Shown here: piece after piece, positions 33,211 to 45,699 of the stretch
Position numbering within the stretch: the stretch's first letter is position 1
Layout: each line of letters begins with the position of its first letter
Assembly: GCA_050084515.1 (NCBI GenBank)
Contig: CM114272.1
Coordinates: forward strand, 20,708,001 to 20,772,000
Direction: 5' to 3'
Source of the DNA: Blasia pusilla
Lineage: Eukaryota > Marchantiophyta > Marchantiopsida > Blasiales
DNA length: 64,000 nt
Translations under genes and position numbers: made by a program
Notes under the pieces: model-generated
What the model was told of the DNA's origin: nothing
Seen by the model: the letters and a program-made list of their open reading frames with translations, nothing else
Database searches by the model: none

Positions 33211-35739
33211 ATTATTGAGAATGCCTTTTGATTTTGCAAACTTGTCTCGACACTTTGGGCCAATAGAATTATAAGTCCATGGAATTTTTTGGAATTGATT
33301 TAACCAGAGTGCGGCCTAGGGTAGTTATGTGGTGGGATTAGTGTAAGTAAATTGATTATATTAAGGGTGGATTTAAGCAGAGTGACTGGTAGATGGGTTG
33401 GAATACGGTTGGATATTGATAGAAGCAGCTAGAACTAGTATACAAACAGGTATGGTGGTTACCATTTGGATCAAGGTAAGAGAGTTCCATGCTAGCAACT
33501 ATGGAGATTGTCCCTAGATGAATGAAGCAAAAGTAAAGCAGAAGCAAACATGAGTTGTTTCTTAGAATAGGAAGTCATAGCCAGCTATCTCTAGTGTTGC
33601 AGATGGTTCTCATAAGTTTTCTTTAGAATTCTATAGTGGGGCTTGAAGGATAGTATGGAGGGTGAATCTTGAAAGAGGAGGTGAGGAGAAGTGAACCATA
33701 TTGCATGAATACATGTGGCCAGGATTGTATTAAATTCTACCAATACAAAGCATAGGAAAAATATTGAGTGAGTACCAAAATCAAGTATGTTAGGCAGATT
33801 GTGGTGAGCTGAATATTTTTTTTAATCACTTGATACATGGAAAGTTGCTCTGAGAAGTTTTGTAGAGACTGGGCACATAAAATGAGAGACTTAGTAATTG
33901 AAAATAGACTGGTTCTCAACAAGAAAAGCCTAGACAAAGACTGGGGCATGTTGGAGAACATATGCGAGAGGGATGAATGATGAGTAAGAGTGGTCTTGCT
34001 CTTACTAATAGTCATTAATAGAGGGTTGCATTTGGTGTGCATACAGAATGTATGAATGAACGGAATGCTTGAACTTGATGTGCAAGTCAAACATTCTAGC
34101 AAGCTGAGAGTACAACATTTCTCATGAATATGAAGAAATCAGATTGCATATTGGTTAAGCATCACATAACCATCAATAGAGGCTAAAGGAGGTCATGAAG
34201 CTCCAGGCTTTGAGGATGCGATAAAAGATTCACTCCCCACTAGAGGGCACCCGACCCTTCGTTTTCAGACAAGGGGTATTTCCCACATCTAGTAGCAGAC
34301 TTGGGAAAAGAAAATTGTATAGAAGAAAGTCCAAGGGATCCCCCGGTACACTTGCTTCATATCCTATTGGTGACATTGAGCCTGATGTCCACCCAAGCAC
34401 TCGAGTTCATCATGCCTCTGGTTCCAATAACCGTTTTGATTTCAGAAATATACTACATCACCAAGCAAAAGCAAGCGCAAGTGCACCTCTTAAGTATTTT
34501 GCATTCCAATTTTCTGCAATTATCTCCATTCATGCATTGCTGATTCTTGCTTTATGTCAATTCAGGTGGTAAACAGCTCTTGTGTTCTATTGCCGATTGC
34601 AGAAATCACTTAAATCAGAGTTGCTCAATCTCCTTTAGGCTGGATGGAACCCAATTATATATGAGTTCCTTAACTTATCTACTAGTTCAACGGATAACTC
34701 AGTATATCATGCATTTTGTAGTCTTATGTGGTCTTCTTTTTGCTCTCATGAAGCTTCACTTAGTCATTTTGGAGTTCTCCTTGACATACCATAATTGGAG
34801 CTAGCAGATGTACAGATTTTCACATTCTGCTATCCATTTACATCAGCTTTGTTGCTGCAACCTAATTCATGACTTGTATCATTTTGCCACTTGCATTCTT
34901 TGCTTACTATCGATAGACATGGCTTCTCATAATTGCGCTTTTGTATGTTCTCATCACAACAAGTCTTGTACTATCTCATATCTGTGTCGTGGAAGCCTTT
35001 TTGTTCTCCTTCAGATATCTTGAACCCTACTAATGCATGAAGGATCTGCTCAAATTCTTTTATCATGCGCTTTCACTCATGTTATTATTGACTTATCATC
35101 ACTGCGACATGGCCTATATTCAGATGAAAATCATGGCACCATCAAAGAGAAGCAGATTCACTGCATCTCCATCATCATCAGCCAGGCAGCCATGTGCAAA
35201 TGTTCTGGAATCATCTCTTCCTTCAATTCCACCTCTAGGCATACTTAGTGAATATCCTACAATTCCCCACAAGGTGTACCAATCAGTTATACCATCATTG
35301 GAAAAGCCAAAGGTAGAGCCAATCCTTCATCTACTAGGCTTCAAGAAGTTACTTTGTCACTCCTCTCAACACGGTACAGGACTTGCAAGGATACTCTTGC
35401 TATCAACGAAGCTCATCATAAGCTACAGGCAGCTAGAGAGCAATTTCAAGACTTACTAAGTAGTTTCATTTTACATTTAGAAATTAGGTATTGCAAAATT
35501 AAGTCTCATTGATCCAAGAGATTCTTCGGTTGTAATTCTCAATGAAGCTTCATACACAGGTACAATGGATGCTTTTTGGAAAGTCTAGTCATACCATTCA
35601 ATGATTAAGCTATTATGGAGCTTCAAAATTGATCCTTCATAAGATTTTGTCTTATTTTCTTGCTTTCTCTCACCTTTGCTTTGTTCTAAAATTGCCATTT
35701 CTTAAACTCAGGTAGATCATACTACCTCGGGGTGAGTCT
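33211..35739. other. Mostly unassigned; two coding-like blocks
   Basis: On the plus strand, 34,258-34,490 reads RKSKGSPGTLASYPIGDIEP, continues to LHHQAKASASAPLK, and ends before an AAG/GTATTTT donor-like junction. Then 35,130-35,310 reads MAPSKRSRFTASPSSSARQP and onward to IPSLEKPK. Their composition looks exon-like, but I recognise neither, and the sequence between is rich in stops. They could be exons of an unknown gene or decayed transposon coding DNA. The minus-strand frame 34,102-33,737 has no recognisable content. Confidence 0.3.
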
Positions 35740-37016
35740 CTGACCCCACAGAGGACTATCGATCGCAATAGTGCAACTTTTTCCACTTACTCAAACGCAT
35801 GGAATCCTCTTGGGATACAAGAGATCACTTTAGAACTCTCCACTGGTTGGAGATCGGGTGACTTTACACCATAATACTTCTTTGATGAAGCAACCTTGGA
35901 CACACTCTTCCCCTTCCCCTGTGTAGGTAGCTTTTTCTTGTTTCGCACCTTTCTTGCAAGTTGTTGGACCGGAGCTGTGGATTTTTTAGAATGCTCTTAG
36001 GTTGCTTGAGTTGGTCGTGCTCAGGATACGCTGAGAGTAGATTTTTTGAGAATGCTTGCACATTCCTGAAGTTGCTAGACCTTTGGTTGCAAATTGTTGG
36101 AGCTAAAGGAGCTATAGCTCGGAAGGTGTTGGAGCTGAAGGAGCTGTAGCTCAGGAGGTGCTCGAGCTTTCATGTGGGAGCTATTGGACCTATAGCAACG
36201 GAGCCGTTAGAGCTAAACTCAAATCGAGAAGTCTTGGAGACCGGGAGGAGCACTTCAAACCGGCAGATGGCAAGAGCTCAACTAGAACCAGGAGATGCTC
36301 AAGCACCCTCAGTACCTGGATTCAAGAAGTAGAGTCACTTTTCAGAGTAATATCATTAAATTCTGCTATTGAAACAACAATAGTTAGTAGAGCTTAGGGG
36401 AGCTTGGAGACTCTTCAGCTCATATTAGAAATGCACTTGTAATTGTTTACACATCTACTCAACTCATGTTAGAGATGCATTTGTAACATTCAAAACACCA
36501 CATCAATAAACCCCGAAAACTCAAGCCTTAATGATTGTAAATGCATGGATGGAAAGTGGTTCTGATGTTACCTGAGCAAGGGATCATGGTGAGCACAATA
36601 ACTTGGGAGTTATGCAATTTGGACATCAACAATAAATACTTTGGACTCTTGCAAGTTCCTTGCATTTACGATCCCAAAGACAACCTGGTTCCCCTAGTGA
36701 CTCTTTGAAAAGCCAGAGGGCAATGTAATAGAAGAATCTCCTTTGTCCAAAAGATCGTAACTGTCAAGGACAGAAATTTGAAAATGTACAAAATCGTTAG
36801 TCAGTGCGGCAAATTTTCTGGAACCCAAACTGCACCATCCAACGCTTATGAAAAACATGCATAAGAAGTTAATAGCCCCATTTCCTTTTTTTCCAAAAAC
36901 ACCACGTGTCAGGAGCTGTGCTGTTTGCACCAAGAGATGTCCTTATTTGCTGAAATGGCCACGTGTCAAACGTTGCGACGTTTGCACCGGGAGAACGCAC
37001 TCTCCTATAATAGTAT
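35740..37016. repeat. Dispersed repeat R4, copy 2
   Basis: Diverged counterpart of 32,100-33,210: TTTGATGAAGCAACC, CTTCCCCTTCCCCTGTGTAG, GTTGGAGCTGAAGGAGCTG variants, GCATTTGTAACATTC, and the end CACTCTCCTATAATAGTATAG. The middle third is poorly conserved. Confidence 0.5.
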
Positions 37017-37019
37017 AGA

Positions 37020-37310
37020 TGTGTCATATCAATGATGGAGTGTTCATTAGAAAATAAAATTTTGATTGAATATTTGAAAAAATCTATTTAATACCTAAGT
37101 TTTTTAAATATTAGAGATTCAAATATTTCTTTATGCGAAACCTTAATTCAACATAGACAAAAATAATATTTCATATCAATGGTGGAGCGTTCTTTAGAAA
37201 ATAAGATATTGAATACTTAAAAGATATTTTTGATATCTAAAATTTTAAGTATTAGAAACTCAAATTATTGATCTATTCAAAACCTTAATTCAAATATCAT
37301 TAAACTTTAA
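37020..37310. repeat. Tandem duplication of an AT-rich ~145-bp unit
   Basis: TCATATCAATGATGGAGTGTTC (near 37,023) recurs as TCATATCAATGGTGGAGCGTTC (near 37,170). Each is followed by AGAAAATAA, then an ATTAGA..CTCAAAT block and AAACCTTAATTCAA. The units differ by several substitutions and small gaps, so the duplication is not recent. Confidence 0.8.
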
Positions 37311-40300
37311 AAAACCATGAGTTTTCAATTGTATTTTTCAGAAGATATCACCTGGTGCCTTTAGGGTTTTATACACCGGAGTTAACTGGTGTCAGGTTTC
37401 TTATGAAACGAGACCTCGAAGGAAGGAGCGATTCCTTTCTCATGGCTTGACAAGTGTCACGTTCGAACGCGTTGTGCTGTTCGACAGCCGTTGATTGCGC
37501 GCGCCAAGTGAGATCGTGGTCCACCACTTCCGTTTACCAGTCAACTGTAAAATTGGACGGCGTAGAAAATCACTCCTGGTCCGTGGTAGCTCTTTCTCTT
37601 GAAGTCGGGAGGAATTTCCAGAATGCCCGCGAGCACCATCGCTCGATCATGGTGCTCGCGGGAATTCTGGAAGATGGTGATCACAGCAGCAGATTTCGGT
37701 TAAAAATTATGTTTGTCCCACACTACACGCCAGGAGCACAATTCTCCGAAGACACGTTGTTCAATTTTCTACAGGGGATTGTACTTTCCGCTCCCGTAGT
37801 TGGTTTCTTACAGAAGCGTTCTCGTTTCTTCCGAGATTGGATTTTATCCTCTCCGATTGCGTCGTGGTTTACGGATTGAACGCTTTCTCTAATGCTTGTG
37901 CCGACGGGCAGTGCAATTACGTACTAGGAGCTAGCCGTTTGAGCTCCCGTAGTAGCTTTCGTACAGTAGAGTTCTCGCTTCTCCTGAAATTGGAGTTTGC
38001 CCACTCTCGGATTTCGTCGTTAATTGCAAGGTTGAACTCGATCTTTCTTTCTTTCAAATTCTTCGGAATCGTCTTAGAAGTTCCGCTCGAAGACTATACT
38101 ACTGTTATTAGTTGTGCAGGTCGTTGCGGCAGAGAAGATTAGTAGGACAGAGACAGTTCTGGTTAGTCGGGCTGAGTGGTGCAGGTCTTTGCGGAGATGG
38201 ATCGCTGAGAGATGATTGTGACTTGCGACAGTCGCTACATGTAGCAACTTAATCATCCGTTTAAGGTGGTGAGATCATATTGATGTGAAGGCGGACGCAT
38301 TGTGTAGGTAATGTGCGCAGAGCGAATCCTTGTTCGTTCGTAGAGAGATAGATGCATTGCCTTCGTCATGCAAGTCTGAGCCCCGCTTCCTCGAATTCTC
38401 TTTTTTGGAAAATCAAATTACTGCCAACTACCCATGAACGACAATCACATGCCCATTTTACGTCAGTTGTGCGAAGACGATCAATTTTCCATTTTATTCT
38501 AGTGTTGTCGGCCTGCCTGATGGTCAATGAGGATTCCTACCTCCTCCTTCCTACCTTCCTTCCTTCACAGTTTCTGAGTGGATGTGCTGCAGCATCGCCA
38601 GAACGACGGGGTCAGGGATGTAATCTATCATTAGTAGAACTCGCAGCCTCCATAGTCAATGTCAGTGTGCTGAAGGTGCATCCATTTCACTCACAATCTG
38701 GATGTCTACTACTTAATGACCGACAAAGAGTCATACCGCGTCCTTCGCCAAATCCAACGATTCCCGATCTTGCTGTTTGAATGGAAGCTCCCATCGGCAT
38801 TCCACTATCATCATGATGACTTCTGAGATTGTCCTTCAATTTTTCCCGTGAGATCTACGTGATTCAGATGAACGAAGACTGACCAGTAGCTGTGGTGCCC
38901 GGACCGCTATGGACTTGTCCATGATGAGCTAGGAAAGTATCTGGCCAGATCCTGCGGTTTCATATCCTTCAAAATGAAACCCCAATTCAGTCATTGCAAT
39001 TAATGAAATGTCACAAGCATCAGATCAAGAAGGATGATCAGATCTACAATTTGCGACAGTGATGTGAACTGCCAATTCGAACGGAGGAACGGAGTCGACT
39101 ATGGCACGACCATAGCACGGGTAGATCAAGTATCTTGATTCAAGGAAGTCTCACCCAGACTGCTAGAACTTGATGATGTGCGTCTTCGAATTGGCCGGCC
39201 ATTGTGGAAAATTTAGCGTAACTACGACACAGTAAGAGTCTTGCGAAACGAAATAAAGACCTATTCATTGTTGCATCTGCGTAGCATTGAAAGTCAGGAA
39301 ACTTGAGCTCGGAATTCGATCAAGCCCGCGGACAGAGCATTCACACCTGGAAGGAAGCAGGGTACATCAAAGATTTCCACTACAGTACCCAGGAGCAACA
39401 ATCCGAATCTGATGAATAGCCAGGTTGAAGGATGGCTATACAATTTAACATATTCCTGCTATCAGTCAGGCTCTCTATCTGCATTGTAGCGTTGATATTA
39501 AAGAAATGGCTACGTGGTGCCAGAAGAGAGAAAGAAGGCATTATAGAGAATGGAAACGAGATGAGTAATCACAGAACGAACCACGCAGGTGAATCACTGC
39601 TTCTGGCTCTCGACTGTGAGTAGTTGGGCTAGAAATAGTGAGACATTCTGGGCTATCAGATTTGCACCACACAGATACGTAGTTTGTTTCAGCAGAATTG
39701 CTGAGCGGAAATTTTCTGGTCACTGCCATTGATTATGTGAAGTGTTTTACACATGAGCTAAGTGCTCGTTGCAAGCAAGAGCGTTTACGTTGCAGATGCA
39801 GCCTAACTCGTCTGTCCAGCGGAGTGGAGCGTTTACGTTTGCAGCCTAACTCATCTCTGCAGCCTTTTCGTTGCAGCTTGCTGCCTGGCTTGTTGCCGTC
39901 TACACATTCCAACAGATACGCACCCTCGAGTGCAATCGAGTCAAACTGTCGTAGACTTCTCTGCGTGAACCGACTCCAGCAAACGTGGGGAATGACCGAT
40001 GCGTCTCTTTGCCCATCTTTTGGGGGTCCGCATACGTCGCACCAGGAGAACGGTTCACCAGAATCAGAAGCACTGTTTTTCTTTTCACTGTCGACCTTAT
40101 ATTGTACACTTTTCATTGCGTTTCTTTCTAGTAGGTTTTACTCTTTTCCTTCCGGTCTAGTTTACGGTCAGTCATTCACAGCGCCCTGCGTCCTGTGAAT
40201 TGGTTGAAGACAATGAAACTATTGACAACCCCACACCGTCGGCAATTTGAGCTTCAGACATTAAAATTTTATAATATGTAATCACTGCTTATGGATGACA

Positions 40301-41087
40301 TGGCCGCTTGTTGGTAGGGCTGTCTCTCTGTGTTCGCATTCAAAAACCATCGTGCTTGGCGCAGGTCTGAGTGTCCACAACATCGCGTCAATCAGTTAAG
40401 GACTGGTCACAAGTTACCTCTTGAATGCTCTAAAACTACAAATTGCGAAGAGACAAATAACCCGCCTACGTGACACCCCAATTTTGTGATCACAAGCTGT
40501 CATGTCCGACTGTGATTCCAGGTACCAGTTTTGACAACGCAATGATCCGTTCATAAAGACCATGGGTGAAGGTGCTTAATCGTAAAATATCATACACAAG
40601 AAAAGTGAACTCGACATGGAATACTGAGTCCTGTCAATTCATAATTCCTATTCTCTATTCAAGATACGTAGTAGTGGTAAGAGCCGTTCAAAATTTTCTT
40701 TCGTGAGCTAAAACCCCTTGGAGTGGCTGATTCAATTACAATTATTAGCGATCTGGAAAAGAGGGATCATAACACTAGATCTCGTAACTATAAAAGTGAG
40801 GGTTTCTCGAAGGAAAGGCATCACTCCGATCGGAGTTTCCTGTAAGGAGAGTTCGTGGAAAAACTCTTGTACGTAGGTCAGCTGGCCGACGTTGGCCAAG
40901 CAAATTTTTGACCCAGGCAAAATTCCTTCACTCGACCACTCGCCTCCTCTACGCGGATCCTATTTCTAACTTGTAGATATCGTAAACTAACATCAGATTC
41001 TCTATCTGCCTAATGAATCACAATTATCCACTGAGTGGGCACAAATTTATTTACCCGTGAGTGGAGTTTCTCGATGGTGCGTATGGA
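37311..41087. other. Long intergenic stretch, no gene recognised
   Basis: Plus-strand frames at 37,454-37,879, 37,837-38,142, 38,352-38,780 and 39,698-40,198 reach 100-166 codons without any recognisable motif. GC content is higher than in the flanking AT-rich repeats, so diverged exons or transcribed non-coding DNA are possible. A small duplication, GAGCGTTTACGT...GCAGCCTAACTC, occurs at about 39,779-39,811 and 39,828-39,858. The part below 41,087 should include the 3' UTR of the GT47 gene. Confidence 0.4.
37616..37672. other. Near-perfect inverted repeat, 24-bp arms
   Basis: The arm 37,616-37,639 (TTCCAGAATGCCCGCGAGCA...) pairs with 37,649-37,672 with one mismatch across a 9-base loop CGCTCGATC. 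Confidence 0.85.
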
Positions 41088-42542
41088 TTACAAGTCTGGA
41101 ATTCTTTCGTCGTCGAGAGTTGTGACATTCGAATTCCTATTTACCGATCTCTTGTAACGTGCAACTCTTTCGATGACATTGAATAAGCCGAGCTCAAATG
41201 CATCCTGGGTCGTGCTCAGGGGATCGTTGGAGTAATTGTTGTAGATCAGATTGGGAATGATGGAGACAATAGTCTCACGCATTTCACGAATCCTCTCCGG
41301 AGTGTACGACTTGAGCACGTTCACGATGGATACACCGTTCTTTAGATCACGTTCCTCAATGAACACCGAGTATGTGGAGTGGTTGCTGGGAAGATGCCAA
41401 GTGTACTGATTGAAGGCCGAATCGGTATGGAAGAACACCGGTATTGATCCAGATATCAAACAGTCGAAGGTGGACCTCCGTGTGGCGCTATCGCCTCGCG
41501 GCTGCAGACAGAAATTCGATTGCAGGAAGGTTTTGTAAATTGGGATTGGGTTGTGGCTACACTTGAGCTTGCGGCAGTCCAACAACTGGCAAGTCCAATT
41601 CCCAGCCTGCTCGCATTGATTGCCCACAATACCTCTGATGCTCCAATCGAGCTCGGGGCGAGGAGCCCCAGCGTAAGCCACGAGATACTTCCTCTCCGAC
41701 CTCTCCACTCGGAGAATCCAGCTCGACATCCTCTCGGGGGATGACGGATGGAATGCTGTTGGGTACGGGATCGCTTGCTCGTTCTTTGCGAAGGGCTCGC
41801 TCTCAATCATAAGATTTGTAGTATTCCTGATGAACTGATGGTCCCTGAACCCTGTTCCCCATTCCTGCTGCAGCTGGAAATCCCAGGTCGTCCTTCCCAG
41901 GATTAAGAAATGGTCTCGACCCTCGTACCGCCTCCACCACTGCCGAGCATTCGTGTCCAGCCACTCGACAATATCTAGCCCAAAATCCCGTCGGTTCTCA
42001 ACTGTCATCTCCAAATTGGGCCGATCATATAGCAGTCGCAGGGCATCTATTCCAGCGAAGTAGGGGACGAAGAAAGCGTCCGCTCTGGAGGGATCCAGAG
42101 TGCGACACGGATGCGACTGCAAACGAGAGTAGTAGATCATTTCCAGCATGTAGAAGTCGGTATCGTACCAATCTTTGGCCCACTCCCCATCTTGATCAAA
42201 TTGTGAGACATTCAATAACCGGGGCCCGTATCCTCCATTGATGAATCGCGGACATAGATTCATCCACGCCATGAGACCTGCATTGCAAATAGACTCGTTC
42301 CGATAGAAATCGGTGTTGAATTTGGAAGGTAGCTCATACATGTAGACTCTCCTGCCACTGCAAGTAGAATCCGTACCTTCCGTCGCTTGAGCACTAAATG
42401 TCGCGTACGAGCCTACGAGCACCGGCTTCAGGCTATTGAGGGAGAGGTATCCAGGCTCCACGAATTCCAAACTCGAGTAGATGAGATTGACGAGTCCCAT
42501 GGTGAGCAGGCCTATCCATACGTAGTACTTCCGCGAAGGCAT
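41088..42542 (-). CDS. Xyloglucan galactosyltransferase, GT47 (MUR3/XLT2-like)
   Basis: A single open frame of 484 codons starts at the ATG at 42,542 (MPSRKYYVWIGLLTMG...). An in-frame start at 42,746 would add 68 residues of unlikely sequence before the membrane anchor, so I prefer 42,542. Residues 7-24 form the transmembrane anchor of a type II Golgi protein, followed by a stem region. The exostosin-type domain runs from about residue 60 (CSGRRVYMYELPSKFN). Family landmarks are DPSRADAFFVPYFAGIDALR, WGTGFRDHQF, IPYPTAFHPSSP, YLVAYAGAPRP, SNFCLQPRGDSATRRSTFDC and LISGSIPVFF followed by QYTWHLP, matching the MUR3 subgroup. Such enzymes transfer galactose from UDP-Gal onto xylosyl side chains of xyloglucan in the Golgi. 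No intron is present. Whether it is MUR3-, XLT2- or galacturonosyl-type cannot be told from motifs alone. Confidence 0.9.
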   Translation of the reverse strand: MPSRKYYVWIGLLTMGLVNLIYSSLEFVEPGYLSLNSLKPVLVGSYATFSAQATEGTDSTCSGRRVYMYELPSKFNTDFYRNESICNAGLMAWMNLCPRFINGGYGPRLLNVSQFDQDGEWAKDWYDTDFYMLEMIYYSRLQSHPCRTLDPSRADAFFVPYFAGIDALRLLYDRPNLEMTVENRRDFGLDIVEWLDTNARQWWRRYEGRDHFLILGRTTWDFQLQQEWGTGFRDHQFIRNTTNLMIESEPFAKNEQAIPYPTAFHPSSPERMSSWILRVERSERKYLVAYAGAPRPELDWSIRGIVGNQCEQAGNWTCQLLDCRKLKCSHNPIPIYKTFLQSNFCLQPRGDSATRRSTFDCLISGSIPVFFHTDSAFNQYTWHLPSNHSTYSVFIEERDLKNGVSIVNVLKSYTPERIREMRETIVSIIPNLIYNNYSNDPLSTTQDAFELGLFNVIERVARYKRSVNRNSNVTTLDDERIPDL

Positions 42543-42847
42543 GTTGTTTCCCTTCCTTACGACGAGACAAACCATGGGAATTCCGTCAGAAGAAAAATTC
42601 AGAGCATACAGAATAGGATACTCGGCCTCCTGATCGATCCAAATCCACAATCTTGCAGAAACTTCTCCACAACCGCCGCGAAAGCATCTCAACCACAAGC
42701 GAACTTCAAGAATATCGACCTCACAGAACCAGAATTCTGAATGCACTTGCTATCTCAGCTAATTAGGCGTCCATAGCCTTCCAGTTTGAGCTCCGTTGGG
42801 GGGGAATCGTTCGTCAGTGACTTTCGCCCTGCAACATACTCAGAAAA

Positions 42848-43265
42848 CCTAGCTAGTCTCTCACGCCATCCATCCACTTCTAGAAATTGGAATGCTGGGC
42901 GTTATCGCCACTTGAGAACCAGAATCTACATATGAAACGAGATCTGATCAGCTCCATGAACACCATACGAGGCATTCGGAGATCTCAATTACAGAATCTC
43001 AGAAGAGGATGTAAGGAGAGAAACAGGTCCGGAAACCTAGCTAGTCTCTCAAACGCCATCCATCCACTTCTAGCTCTTGGAATGCTGGGCGTTATCGCCA
43101 CTTTAGAACCAGAATCTACAAACGAAACGAGATCTGATCACCTCCATGCACACCTTACGAGGCATTCGGAGATATGAATTACAGAAGCTCAGAAGAGGAT
43201 GTAAGGAGATAAACAGGTCCGGAGATCTCAATTACAGAAATTGAAAAGAGGATGTAAGGAGAGAA
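42848..43265. repeat. Tandem duplication (~184-bp unit) upstream of the GT47 gene
   Basis: CTAGCTAGTCTCTCACGCCA at about 42,849 recurs near 43,037. Both units continue with CCATCCATCCACTTCTAG, GAATGCTGGGCGTTATCGCC, GAACCAGAATCTAC, GAAACGAGATCTGATCA and AGAAGAGGATGTAAGGAGA. A third, partial unit (43,222-43,265) repeats only the end. It begins about 300 bp upstream of the GT47 start codon, so it lies in the likely promoter or 5' UTR. Confidence 0.9.
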
Positions 43266-43812
43266 AATATATCTCTCGGTGGAAGAGGGAAAAATTCCTC
43301 ACGTCACCCCTGCGCCAGTCTTGGGCACTACGTAATTTTCTGATCGGCTTGCTGTTCAGATCTTTTCGAGTCGCTCGTAATTTATCGGCCTTCGAACACT
43401 TCCGTATCTCTTACCACTGGCCGATCTCTTCAATCTTCACACTTTGCATCAGGTAGTTCTCATCTTGAATTTTTCCTCGGGTAGAATTCAACAGTACCAG
43501 CTTGCGTCACGATCGTGTCTCAATCTCACGATGAATCCGTCGAATGCAACGGGAGATCCTCCGAACTCGCTGATGTGTGTAAGGGCGACCGGGAATCGGT
43601 CCGTAGAGGCCGGTGATGTAGAGGAGAGGAACGGTAAATTCCCCGTTACTGTGGAAAGAGAGTAATCCTGAGGTTAAAAGGAAAAGGAATAAGATGAATC
43701 AAGCCGCTCTAGCTACAACCGACCGAATTAAAGAGCCTTCGTAGAACATCACGCCAAGTAACCCCGATCACGCAAACACCGCCGTCCTGCCGAGTCCAAC
43801 CCTATTAATCTT

Positions 43813-43959
43813 CCCGTTCCGCTCCGCCCCGCCCTCCCCCCGGGGATGGTCTGGGGCGGGTCTAGGACGCCCCGCCCCTGCCCCGGGGACCGGGCGAGGC
43901 GGGGCGCACGAACCGTAAAAGGACGGTTCCCTGAGCAGGGCGAGGCGCAGCGGAACGGG
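43813..43959. mobile_element. GC-rich inverted-repeat element, MITE-like
   Basis: CCCGTTCCGCT at 43,813-43,823 is mirrored by AGCGGAACGGG at 43,949-43,959. The interior is dense in GGCGGGG and CCCCGCCC runs that themselves pair across the centre, so the whole 147 bp could fold. It differs from the AAGGTTGCA family. No target-site duplication could be settled. Confidence 0.5.
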
Positions 43960-45420
43960 ATGGCTCATGGCTGTTCCGTCGCGCACTATACCTTAGCCGC
44001 AGCTCACTCCGCTTATCTGAGGAGAATGGTAGGCACTAGGTAGTTATCTAACGGTGGGGATCGTGGCTCCAACGGGACAGATCGTGGGGTGTAGGTGTAG
44101 TTGCGTGATTCTAAGTCGTGGCTTCGAATGGTTCGTACGTGCTGTGATGTTCCAACTATAGAAGGTAAGGAATGTCAGTATGAATAGCTAATACGGGTTC
44201 ATTCAAGATGAAAGGTCTGCCCCTTCTTGAATTCTCTTGTCCCCCTTGTACATTGGAAACATATGCATGCCTACACTAATTGTCCCAGATTGAGTGTTCT
44301 GCGCTGCCACGTGTCCCTAGAATGCTTTTTCCACGTTGGTGACCCAGTTTTGTGCGGAAACAAAACTTTGTACTAGAGTTAAGAGGGACAGTGTTCTATG
44401 AAAGAAGCCAAGTTACTCCCTCTACCTCCCCTTTCGGACTGTGTCCGTCCGTCCTTCCGGATGGACCGGAAGATATGAAGGTCCGATGTTCCAGGACGTT
44501 TACGTTGGGAGTCAGGACACGGTCCATCCAAGAAATGAAAAATAGGGGGAGTTGAGACACGCGTCTATCCATCCGGTCTCCGTCTGTTGGATCGAGAGTG
44601 TCAATCCGATCCTGGACAGTCAGTCCGTTTCTCCCCCTCCTGCCCGTGCTTCCAGAATCCAGATGCGAGAAAGATGTATGGCGGACGAATGTTTCCCGTT
44701 CGTTCCGTCCCGGGGATCCGTCCTTTGGAAGGGACGTCCCTCGGATTCCCTTCTCCATAAGACGAGTCGGCCGTAAAGTAAAGTATTGATCATCTCTCTT
44801 GGTTTCACCCTAGAACCGGCATCGTGGAAGGAGACTCGTTGGAATAACTCCTAGAAGTCCCAAAAAATGCAGAAGTGCTTGGTCCCATATCGGCGTCGTG
44901 CCCCGCGTTCATCGACGGTGGGGAAGAACTACCGAATTTTCTAATGTTCATTCTTCTTTTTAATATTACTTACTTTGAATTTTTACATCATCACAAATAT
45001 TTAAACCTCTTAAAGGTATATAATTCTTCGTATTCTATTCTCCTGGGTGCTGATCTTATCAAATTGATTACTTTGGATATGAATCTTTGAAATTCTATTT
45101 ATTTGTTTTGTCTACAATTACATTATTAGCGAAAGATACTTCTTTGAGCATATAGTTGCATGGCAAGTGTCCCTAGGGAAAATAACTAATGGAAGGGAGA
45201 TTCAAATTACCCTTTCTCATGAGAAAACAAATTTTGAGTTTGATAAGAATCTTTGATAATCCAGTATTATTTTATCTCTTTTCTTATTAGAATATTTTTA
45301 AATAGTCTCTTTGCATGGAAATCAAAATATGCCCTCAATTTGAATAAGGAGTATGAAAAAACACATTATATTTTTTCGTTCATCCATCTCTCGTGAAGTT
45401 CCATTACGGTCTCTATCCTT
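43960..45420. other. No gene recognised
   Basis: About 44,390-44,780 carries repeated TCCGTCC, GGTCC and GGATCCGTCC motifs resembling decayed transposon subterminal sequence. 44,900-45,380 is AT-rich spacer. Frames here overlap on both strands and lack motifs. Confidence 0.45.
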
Positions 45421-45526
45421 TGTCGTGTGAATCCGCATCGTCATACAACATACATCACTGACATACCATACTCACATACATGCATGACATAGACGAGAGC
45501 ATCCACAAACACAAGTGTACCACAAC

Positions 45527-45541
45527 TTGCCCCCCTAACTG
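45527..45541 (-). other. Candidate polypurine tract, copy A
   Basis: On the minus strand AGTTAGGGGGGCAAG follows the PHD coding end by about 160 bp. Copy B has AGCTAGGGGGGAAA at the same relative place (21,823-21,836). Confidence 0.55.
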
Positions 45542-45699
45542 GCGGTTAGGTCCCTCTAACTCCCAAGTAGCCCTATACATCTACTACATGCTATACACCT
45601 TCGTGAGTGCACGAATCAGAAGGCCGGGTGCTAGGATGCCCCATCGTTAGTCGCACATCTATAATCCATATCATGCAAAGATCAAGTCATCTTCCTCTC

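Noticed and set aside
39698-40198. 166-codon plus-strand ORF opposite a 127-codon minus-strand ORF.
   Set aside because: Both strands stay open over the same DNA and neither shows a motif; likely compositional.
42543-42746. N-terminal extension of the GT47 ORF to 42,746.
   Set aside because: It would place 68 residues, including a Cys/Trp-rich stretch, before the type II membrane anchor, which the family does not have.
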